Assembly (NCBI GenBank): GCA_902984215.1
Contig: CADWAF010000317.1
Coordinates: 1-11,035, forward strand
Length of the DNA stretch: 11,035 nucleotides
Origin: Willaertia magna
Taxonomy: Eukaryota; Heterolobosea; Eutetramitea; Acrasida; Naegleriidae
Direction of reading: 5' to 3'
Shown here: positions 1-6,372 of the stretch, piece after piece
How positions within the stretch are numbered: position 1 is the stretch's first letter
How the letters are laid out: each line of letters begins with the position of its first letter
The notes under the pieces: model-generated
Told to the model about the DNA's origin: nothing
Databases searched by the model: none
What the model saw: the letters and a program-made list of their open reading frames with translations, nothing else
Position numbers and translations under genes: made by a program

Positions 1-318
1 AATATTAAAAAGGGGGATATAAAGTTGGGCAAAAAGAGTGCTGAAAAGCAAGTGAGGCAAAAATATAATGTGGAAAATAATAAGAAAACCTTAGAAGATG
101 CTAAAATGCTTAGAATTAAGGGATATAAAATGTTAGATTCAGAAACTATTCAATCGATTGAAAGGTTCATGCTCATTCATGAAAAAAGCTTCAGTCCTAA
201 ATGTATGATAGATGCGTATGTGAAGGATGGCATTTTAAAACATCAATTCAACCCAAATGAAATACGATTTCACTCTGAGTCTAAATACAGGAGTAGAGAC
301 GATTCTAATGAGAATTGA
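1..318 (+). CDS. 3' end of an unrecognised Lys-rich protein (partial at 5' edge)
   Basis: The reading frame is open from base 1 to the TGA at 316-318, giving about 105 residues. The first possible start inside the frame is a TTG, and the first ATG codons are internal, so this is most likely the last exon or C-terminal part of a gene beginning outside the window. The first bases (AT-rich, ending in AAAAAG) could also be the tail of an intron. The visible protein is charged and Lys/Asn-rich at first. A more ordinary stretch follows, around DSETIQSIERFMLIHEKSF and an AYVKDGILKHQF segment, and the tail is polar (SRDDSNEN). No membrane segment or catalytic motif is visible and I do not recognise the family. 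It ends 33 nt from the stop of the opposing gene. The coding call rests on the uninterrupted frame and balanced composition. Confidence 0.55.
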   Translation, partial: NIKKGDIKLGKKSAEKQVRQKYNVENNKKTLEDAKMLRIKGYKMLDSETIQSIERFMLIHEKSFSPKCMIDAYVKDGILKHQFNPNEIRFHSESKYRSRDDSNEN

Positions 319-351
319 AATAATATTGTCATTTAATAGCTAATGTTAATA

Positions 352-2390
352 TTAATCATTCTTTTGTTTCTTTAGTTGTGACCCAGATGCCTCTTCAAGT
401 TTTCGTTTGTCATTGGTTGGCATAACTGATATTGATGGAATTAAGGAACTGGAGAAGATGGAAGGATATATGTAGGGATTATTATTTGATGGTGGATAAC
501 TTAATACTTGAGAAGGAGTAGGAAGAGGCAAGCTGGCACTAGAAGGAACTATGGAATGGGATAGTGAACTCATTGATGGTAGTGTTATCCTTTGAGGAGG
601 AAGTGGTTGTGACAGTTGTGGCATTAACTGTTGATGTATTGCTTCTTCACTAGATGTTGTAATCGCAGGAAGGGTATTATCGTTGGAATCAACATTGTTT
701 GGCACACTTTGTATTGGCAAAGCGGTCTTAGTATTTCCATTATTTAAGTTGTTATTATTCTCTGTAGTATTGTTGTTAGAGGATGATTTCTTTTTGCTTG
801 AGCTCTCGCTTTTCTTTGTAGTAGAGGACTTTATCTTTTTCAAATAAACGTCAGGTTTGGAAAAAACTGCAAATTGAGAGGAAACCTTACACATCACTAA
901 CTTAAAATTATTAGAGGCTGCATCTTTTCTGTAAATGCCGATGTGAAAACAAAACTTTCCTCTCCAGCTTAAAGCTTTCTTTTCGGTTGGCCAAATAAGA
1001 TTGATTGTCCAAACCCTGTTTACAGGATCTTCTGTGAATGAGTATGTTATTACAGGTAGTGAGTCATTACCAATTGAAAACTCTTTAAATTCTTCCTCTA
1101 CATTATTATTTCCAGAGGCACTTAAGGTAAATATATTTACGTCAGTACTATTAAATATATCATCGAAAGGTGTGAATGGAATAGAATTGTCAAAAAATAG
1201 TGAGCTATCCATTGTGCCTGGCGATTCTCCTCCAGGTGATAGATGAGGAGAAATAGAAACATCAGTACAAAGTAAGGTAGATGGAGGTTTCGGTACAGAT
1301 TTCTTAGTGTTCTTTGTATTTTCAGATGTCTCATTGTTTTGTGTACTTGTACTGGCCACTCTTACTCTAGATGGGCTTGAAGTTATCCCCAACATTTGAT
1401 TCTTCTCTGGTAACCTTGGATTAGGGCTACCATTATTTTGAGGTGGCGTACTTGGAGGAGTATGTGGTGCACTAGAATTAGGAGTGTTAGATAAACTCTT
1501 TTTTTGTAATTGCATGTATGATTTCATCACCTTAGGTAAAGGTGATGTTCTTATTTGCAGGTCACTCACTTCTTCTAAATGCTTTCTAGAATTACCATTG
1601 TTAGTATTGTTTACATCAGTGGAAGAAGGTGATGGTTGTGATGTCACAGGTTTAGAAAGAGGATTAATATAAGGATTTGGTGGTAAAAAGTTTGAATTAT
1701 TTTCCGAAGCGGCTCCCAATCCAACAATTGCATTCGTAGAAGAATTATTAACAGTATTGACAACTCTTTGTTCTTCACTTTCATTGGATTGATCACTAAT
1801 TATTGATTGCTGGGATAACGAAAAACCTCCCGATTCTTTAATTACTTAGTAATTAAGTTCTAAATTTTAACTTACCTTGAGAAGAAAGAATAGATGAAGA
1901 AGATGCTGTCGTATTGTTACTATTATTTGTTGTCTTTCTTTTCCTCATTTGAGTTAAATTCTTTAATAACTTTAATTCTACAAAAAATCTACTATTCTGA
2001 TTATTACCTTTGAGTTTATAAAACAATTCATTTGGCTCTAAAAGAAACTATTCATCATTTGTTGATATAATTCTAACATGTTTAAACTTACTTCATAATG
2101 ATGTGTTCTAAAAAGTATATCTTTTGGAGATTCCTTTTGATTTTTAATTTTTCTAGAAGTTACGGTTACTTGTACATCAGCCTCTCTATTAGAATTTTCA
2201 ATAACAGAACTAATTCGATATTATTTATTATTCAATAGATAATGATAAATGTTAGTATTATAAAACAATAAAACAATAAAACAAACCTTTCTATTTGATT
2301 CATCCACTGTAAATCAATGGTATGAAAGTTCTTTTTGGACGACGATGGAGATGATGATGATTTGCTATTGTTATTATTAGTATTGGTCAT
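352..2390 (-). CDS. Four-exon Ser/Asn/Pro-rich protein with beta-rich segments, likely DNA-binding regulator
   Basis: Exons in transcription order are 2390-2287, 2209-2092, 2035-1876 and 1835-352. The introns are 77, 56 and 40 nt; two start GTAAGT and the first starts GTTTGT, with a TACTAAC branch point. All phases join without stops to give 621 residues. Two ordered-looking parts are embedded in low-complexity sequence. Residues ~21-110 include VQVTVTSRK, FRTHHYEPNELFYKLKG and NSRFFVELKLLKNL, followed by a basic RKRK. Residues ~387-462 include VWTINLIW, SWRGKFCFHIGIYR and SQFAVFSKPDVYLKK, followed by a Lys/Ser-rich stretch. Between and after them lie long Ser/Pro/Asn tracts, and the tail is basic (NDKRKLEE...LKKQK). 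This architecture suggests a nuclear transcription factor with a beta-sandwich DNA-binding fold, perhaps of the CudA/STAT-like or p53-like class; I cannot establish the family. The start is the first ATG in the frame. The frame stays open 5' to about 2492 without another ATG, so an upstream exon is possible. Confidence 0.7.
2251..2257 (-). other. Consensus TACTAAC intron branch point
   Basis: On the minus strand this reads TACTAAC, the canonical spliceosomal branch-point sequence. It lies inside the first intron (2286-2210) of the regulator gene, and the first AG after it is the acceptor that joins the frame (GAA AG|T). It supports the intron call despite the non-standard GTTTGT donor. Confidence 0.7.
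2262..2285 (+). repeat. Three tandem copies of an 8-mer (AAAACAAT)
   Basis: Two exact copies of AAAACAAT are followed by AAAACAAA, all within the first intron of the minus-strand regulator gene, next to its donor. On the transcribed strand it forms a T-rich tract just before the branch point. It looks like a simple microsatellite with no clear function. Confidence 0.6.
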
Positions 2391-2530
2391 TTTACAGTAG
2401 TGAAGGACTCCACAAGGGAAAGTTAAACTTTCTAGTAGAAATTCTTTTTCTTGGTTGAATTCCACGTATAGGGTGAAAAATCCTTTATTTTACAATGTGT
2501 TTAATAAAAAAATTTTTTATTTAAGCAAAA
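2391..2530. promoter_or_regulatory. Divergent promoter region between the minus-strand regulator and the small membrane protein
   Basis: About 140 nt separate the two divergent ATGs. The part next to the plus-strand gene is a poly-A/T tract (AATAAAAAAATTTTTTATTT) leading into an A-rich start context. The half next to the minus-strand gene is open in that gene's frame (it contains VEFNQEKEF and CGVLHYCK), so it may be 5' UTR or coding sequence from an unseen upstream exon. No clear TATA or other box can be assigned. Confidence 0.4.
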
Positions 2531-2938
2531 ATGACCTCACTAAGGTACTTTTATGATTCAAAGTATAGGAAGTCTATAAACGAAAAGTGGTCTGGCTTGT
2601 CACTCTTTGGGTTTGTTAGATGTTATAAGTTAGAGATTATTGCAGGTATTTCTTCTGTTTTATTAACATTTGCTGTTAGAAATTGGAGTGAATTTAAATC
2701 TCCAATTAAAGTATCTTGGGAAATTGATTATTCAAAAAACAAATTATATCTTAAAGTTACTTCAAAATATAAAGATTTATCTGCCAGAGACGCTATGAAA
2801 ACATTAAGAAATTTAAATTATATTTCTCCCGATGAGTATATAGAGGATGAATGCATTGAAGTATTAAGTGATCGGGAAGTTGAAGTAACTTTTTCTACTC
2901 ATGTTAATTGCTTTTTTTTGGGTTGGATGGCAAATTAA
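2531..2938 (+). CDS. Small single-pass membrane protein, 135 aa, unknown function
   Basis: This is an intact single-exon frame with an A-rich start context (GCAAAAATG) and a TAA stop. The N-terminus is basic and aromatic (residues 1-33, with YFYDSKYRKS). One hydrophobic segment follows at about residues 34-49 (LEIIAGISSVLLTFAV), flanked by charged residues. The remaining ~85 residues look like a small folded alpha/beta domain: SWEIDYSKNKLYLKVTSKY strands, an ARDAMKTLRNLNYISPDEY helical part and an acidic VLSDREVEVTF strand. The layout fits a protein anchored near its N-terminus in a membrane; a basic start with one segment is seen in many mitochondrial inner-membrane proteins, but that placement is inference. 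I do not recognise the family. It is head-to-head with the minus-strand regulator. Confidence 0.7.
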   Translation: MTSLRYFYDSKYRKSINEKWSGLSLFGFVRCYKLEIIAGISSVLLTFAVRNWSEFKSPIKVSWEIDYSKNKLYLKVTSKYKDLSARDAMKTLRNLNYISPDEYIEDECIEVLSDREVEVTFSTHVNCFFLGWMAN

Positions 2939-2947
2939 TTCTAACTG

Positions 2948-2979
2948 TGTAACGTTTAAAAATTTAAACAAATGTAACG
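2948..2979. repeat. TGTAACG direct repeat flanking and overlapping a GTTTAAA-AA-TTTAAAC palindrome
   Basis: TGTAACG occurs at 2948-2954 and 2973-2979. Between them, sharing the G at 2954, lies an inverted repeat with 7-nt arms GTTTAAA (2954-2960) and TTTAAAC (2963-2969) separated by AA. TAACGG/TAACGT resembles Myb recognition sites. The position just after the TAA of the small gene means it could instead be part of a 3' processing region. Confidence 0.45.
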
Positions 2980-3003
2980 GTTTTGAGGAATTGTAAACTT
3001 TAG

Positions 3004-3026
3004 GGTCACGTCATAATTGTCATGTC
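3004..3026. promoter_or_regulatory. Two GTCAYGTCA elements, possible bZIP sites
   Basis: GTCACGTCA at 3004-3012 and GTCATGTCA at 3018-3026 form a direct repeat with 14-nt spacing. The first contains the ACGTCA half of a CRE/bZIP site (TGACGT on the other strand). They lie about 245 nt upstream of the Zn2Cys6 start codon, in a plausible promoter position. The factor that would bind is inferred only. Confidence 0.4.
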
Positions 3027-3061
3027 AATCGCGCACTCGACAGTTTCCTTTGCTCGCTCAC

Positions 3062-3106
3062 GCTTCAAATTCCAACAACAAAGGTTGGTGATTTAAAGTT
3101 TGAAGC
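3062..3106 (+). repeat. Nested inverted repeat (potential stem-loop) upstream of the Zn2Cys6 gene
   Basis: The outer arms GCTTCAAA (3062-3069) and TTTGAAGC (3099-3106) are perfectly complementary. Inside them CCAAC (3072-3076) and GTTGG (3084-3088) pair around a 7-nt loop. The right side between the inner and outer stems has an A/T-rich 10-nt bulge. If transcribed it would fold as an 8-bp stem topped by a 5-bp stem; as DNA it could be a paired binding site. Confidence 0.5.
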
Positions 3107-3137
3107 ATCTAACAAATTATCTTCCGTTCTGTTCGTT

Positions 3138-3203
3138 ATGAATCAGAAGGAAATGTTGCTAATTTTTCTGATAAAGGAGGATAAGTATTTTTTGCCAAGT
3201 TAA
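3138..3203 (+). other. Upstream ORF of 21 codons in the Zn2Cys6 leader
   Basis: An ATG at 3138 opens a 21-codon frame ending with TAA at 3201-3203, 65 nt before the main start. If the mRNA begins upstream of it, this uORF could reduce translation of the regulator. Whether it lies inside the transcript is unknown. Confidence 0.35.
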
Positions 3204-3268
3204 ACACTGCCTGAAACTGCAAAGATCTGGATTTCTGTAATTCAATTAGAAATAATTTCATAAAAAAA

Positions 3269-5172
3269 ATGTCTTTTCCTTTTCATTCTTCGTTTAACAC
3301 ATTGCAGTCTGTACCGGTAACTAACAACAACGCCGATAATGTGGAGAATGTAGTAAAAAGAGAGGATAGTGAAAGTACGAATTCTAAAAAACGAAGACAA
3401 TCAAATAAATCTACAACAGAAAAGAAAAAACGAAAACAAGTAAAGAGAGCATGTGTAAATTGTCATAAAAGTCATGCCGGTATGTTTTTTAAAAATATAA
3501 AAATTAATTTAATCTTTAAATAATAGGATGTGATGACAATAGACCTTGTAAAAGATGTGTGAGTTTAGGATTGGAAGCCTCTTGTATAGATGTTGTACCA
3601 AATAGACAAAAAAATAATTTTCAGGCCTCTTCTAATACCAGTACCAACTCTGGAAACAGTGGAAAAACAAATAGTACTAATATTCAGCCTGTTCCAACTG
3701 TTAACAATAACACGAACATAAATAATAATGGCATGAATGGTAACCAAAATACTAACTCTAAATTTAATTTCTTTCCTTTTGCTAATTCATCCCAACATTT
3801 ACCTCAAAACCATTTATTCCCTCCTATGAATAATAATTTTCAATCACTTCCTTCCAACATGATAGGGGGACATATAAATTCCTCACCATCTTCAGGTTTT
3901 TCAAAAAGCACTGCGGTTAATGGTACTGAGCCTTCACCATCCAACACTTCTAATTTATCACCTTCAATATTAAATCCACATTCTAGAATAATATCTAATA
4001 ACAATCCTTCAACACAAAATAATAATCCTTATCTCCCTAGAATGGGTATGACTGGAAATCATCTTTTATTCTTGGAACAAGTATTACATCAACAAAATCA
4101 ATTACTTCAGGCTTTAACAATGATGGAACAACAGAATGGGGGTGGAACTGAATTTATTCCTCAAAATAATAATTCTAATTTTTTACCGCCACCTTCTTCT
4201 ATTGTAGAACAAAATAGATTACCTCCGATTAGATCGGATCCAAATCTAAGCGCAAGTGTTTCATCACCTTTTTTAACAAATGAACCATTAGTAAGAACTC
4301 CTTCACTTTTATCTCCAACTTCTCCAAATTATCATTCTTCTTTTGAGGGATTATTAGGGCCATCCACCCCTCAAATGAGTACACCAATACATCAAACTTT
4401 ATTAGATAAGGAATCTAATAGTACCACTGTTATCAATCATCACCATAATAATGGAAGTAGTCTGCATAACAATAATAATAAGCCTACTACAACTCTTTCC
4501 GAACCAACTAGGGTAACAACTAGTGTTAAAGTTGAGAAGACTGAAAATTCAAAAGAAAAAACTAATGATAATGAAGATGAAGATGTATTTGTTGGATTCT
4601 TTAAAAATCCATCTACTGGAGGAATAGATATCATTGATGATTATTTTACTGCAAATAATAGTAATATTTCAGGTGATGAATTTGAGGGAGAACTTAATAA
4701 CAATAATACATCCTCTAGTAATAATAATTTAAGTTTTTTAGCTGACAAAACTTGTATATTACCACCTTCTAAATTGTCAAATAGAGAATTTTGCTCTGGA
4801 TCTATTTACATACCATCTGGAGAACTAGATACAACTTTATGTGTTGCTGTTTGGACTTTAAATGGCATACTATTCTCAGCGAACGAAAACTTTTTTAATG
4901 TATTTAAAGTACCTTCACTGAGTGAAAATACTCAAATTCACTTTTCCTCAATATTAAGTTTAGACTCAGATACAGAACTGAAACAATTATTTAGTTGTAG
5001 AACTGATTTTTATTCAAAACCAGCAACACTTCATATTTATAGTGAAGAGAAAAGAACTACGCCTCCACCTTCAGATCAATTAATAGAGGGATATCTACAA
5101 GCGTATGTAATTAGAAATTGTCACGGTATTCTTCCAAAGTACATTTCAACACATATTTCTGTTCCACATTAA
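3269..5172 (+). CDS. Zn(II)2Cys6 transcription factor with PAS-like C-terminus (ERT1/AcuK-like)
   Basis: Exons 3269-3479 and 3527-5172 are separated by a 47-nt GTATGT...TAATAG intron that splits the zinc cluster at Gly71. The joined protein has 618 residues. A basic bipartite nuclear-localisation-like region (SKKRRQ...EKKKRKQVKR, ~39-60) leads into the cluster. Its cysteines at 62, 65, 72, 78, 81 and 90 give exact C-x2-C-x6-C-x5-C-x2-C-x8-C spacing. The sequence around CDDNRPCKRC and SLGLEASC resembles the fungal ERT1/AcuK/RDS2 class, which controls gluconeogenic and carbon-source genes. A long Asn/Ser/Pro-rich middle (~95-480), probably disordered and activating, follows. The C-terminal ~490-612 segment (AVWTLNGILFSANENFFNVF, ... 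GYLQAYVIRN) looks like the PAS-like domain of that class. An in-frame TAA just before the ATG fixes the start. DNA-binding function is well supported; target genes and any metabolic role are inference. Confidence 0.88.
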
Positions 5173-5211
5173 TTTTTGTATTTATTTTACAAAGCGAAAC
5201 AATTTTGTGTA

Positions 5212-5217
5212 AATAAA
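5212..5217 (+). terminator. AATAAA polyadenylation signal candidate for the Zn2Cys6 gene
   Basis: This exact AATAAA hexamer lies 40 nt after the Zn2Cys6 stop codon, in the short convergent gap to MCU. The expected cleavage site 10-30 nt further on would fall at or inside the end of the MCU gene. Confidence 0.4.
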
Positions 5218-5237
5218 GATTCGCTATCGAGCAATAG

Positions 5238-5243
5238 TTTATT
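5238..5243 (-). terminator. AATAAA polyadenylation signal candidate for MCU
   Basis: On the minus strand this reads AATAAA, about 12 nt after the MCU stop codon. Cleavage downstream would produce a transcript end overlapping the 3' UTR of the opposing Zn2Cys6 gene. Confidence 0.35.
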
Positions 5244-5254
5244 TTAGAATAAAA

Positions 5255-6234
5255 TTACAAACGAAGTTTTTCTTCAGCATATTCAGTTGCAGCTTGTTCT
5301 TTAAGTTGTTGTAATAATTCTTCACATTTTAAAGGCATAGTTCCATAAACAAGTTTAACATTTGCTTCAATTTGTTGAACAAGATTATTGTATTCTCTCG
5401 TTAATTCTTGATATCTTTCAAAATCAAAATTAACTTGTTTATAAATCTTTACTCTTTTCTTGTGTAAAAGAATTTCAGTAGCATGTTCATAGGAATAATC
5501 TCTTTTTAAGAAAGAGAAATAAATATAACCTAAAGTAGCAGTAGAGAAAGTAACAAAATAAGTAATTGGTTCAACAACATCCCAACCATAATCAATCCAT
5601 GTTAATTTAGCTAAGAATAATCCTTGTGCAACTAAATAAGATAATCCTCCCCATAACATACGATTAACACCTTTAGCTGCTTTCTTGTCACATTCATCTT
5701 TAATTCTTCTTAATGGAATTAATGCTTTTTCTATTTCAACAAGTCTTTCTCTTCTCATTTCAACTTCTTGTTCAACAATATCTACATCTAAATGTTGTAA
5801 TAAACGATTAGTTATTAATCTAGGTTTTAAAATTACAAGATCTTTTAATGCTTCATTCTCTGGTAATAATAATACTTCAGATGATTGATTAAAATCTTGT
5901 AATAATTGTTCGGCATCTTCTCTTCCAATTTTAACTTTTTCTTGAGCTAATCTATAAAATTCTTCTTTTGAAACTGAAATTTTATTATCTCTATTTAAAT
6001 ATTCTTTAAAATTTTGTACTCTAGTATGTCTATCAATTGCTTTAATATCTGAACTTTGATCCGAATTAAAAAATTGTTTATTCACTAATTTTAATTTAAA
6101 TATTTAATTTGAACTATTAGTTAATGATTATTAAACATACCTTTAGTTGAGCTCAACAATAAACTGGTAAATGGTGATGATCTCTTTTTAAAAGATGAAG
6201 AAATAATTGATGATAAACTATTCTTTAATAACAT
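5255..6234 (-). CDS. MCU: Mitochondrial calcium uniporter pore subunit
   Basis: Exon 1 (6234-6141, 31 codons plus one base) and exon 2 (6084-5255) flank a 56-nt GTATGT...AAATTAG intron, giving 307 residues. MCU forms the Ca2+-selective pore of the inner mitochondrial membrane. Exon 1 encodes a typical matrix presequence: MLLKNSLSSIISSSFKKRS..., rich in Ser, Lys and Arg with no acidic residues. The diagnostic signature WDVVEPITYF sits at 199-208. It lies between two membrane segments at ~175-194 (WGGLSYLVAQGLFLAKLTW) and ~204-222, with pore acidic residues D200 and E203. Predicted coiled-coil helices flank the pore (~134-161 and ~241-293). The loop is DVVE rather than the DIME common in animals, a conservative change. 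The apparent start inside exon 2 is only a GTG formed by the splice junction, whereas the exon 1 ATG supplies a presequence. It is divergent from the AAA gene and converges on the Zn2Cys6 gene. Family assignment is very secure; the partner subunits (MICU/EMRE) are not in view. Confidence 0.95.
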
Positions 6235-6372
6235 TTTTTTTTAAATTAACAACCAAAAAAACATTTCAAAAAATTAATCATCTTGTCAACAGAAGTCGAA
6301 TGTGAACTAATTGGCGCCAAAAAAAAATAAAAAGAATCAACAAACAATTTCTGGTTGCTGAGAATAATTTAA
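6235..6372. promoter_or_regulatory. Divergent promoter shared by MCU and the AAA ATPase
   Basis: The 138-nt spacer between opposite-facing ATGs must hold both promoters. It has A/T homopolymer tracts at each end, including poly-A next to the MCU start, and one G+C-rich block, the perfect palindrome TTGGCGCCAA, 52 nt before the AAA start codon. No TATA box can be distinguished from the AT-rich background. Confidence 0.55.
6311..6320. promoter_or_regulatory. TTGGCGCCAA palindrome, possible E2F/DP-type site
   Basis: A perfect 10-bp palindrome containing GGCGCC lies in otherwise nearly G+C-free spacer. TTGGCGCC matches the core recognised by E2F/DP factors in other eukaryotes. The same 9-mer TGGCGCCAA appears upstream of the ODA1 gene. 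Factor identity is inference. Confidence 0.45.

Larger units (their letters stand above)
2939..3268 (+). promoter_or_regulatory. 330-nt non-coding region: promoter and leader of the Zn2Cys6 gene
   Basis: This is the longest gene-free stretch in the window. From left to right it holds a TGTAACG direct repeat overlapping a TTTAAA-type palindrome, two GTCAYGTCA copies, a patch richer in G+C with CGCGC and GCTCGCTCACGC, a nested inverted repeat, and a 21-codon upstream ORF. It then runs into the A-rich start context of the Zn2Cys6 gene. It must also contain the 3' UTR of the small membrane protein at its left end. No tRNA or other RNA gene is apparent. Confidence 0.55.

Noticed and set aside
352..1719. 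Separate minus-strand gene starting at 1719
   Set aside because: The apparent start is TTG (Leu). The frame continues upstream and joins cleanly through three introns to earlier exons.
352..2390. Firm assignment of the minus-strand regulator to STAT, p53, Rel or CudA families
   Set aside because: Individual motifs are suggestive but no diagnostic signature could be confirmed by eye.
3040..3090. Possible tRNA gene, since CTTCAAATTCC looks faintly like a B box
   Set aside because: There is no acceptor stem, anticodon arm or A box at suitable distances; the inverted repeat explains the sequence better.
3559..5172. Separate gene starting at 3559
   Set aside because: The apparent start is GTG inside the zinc cluster. 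Splicing across 3480-3526 restores the six cysteines.
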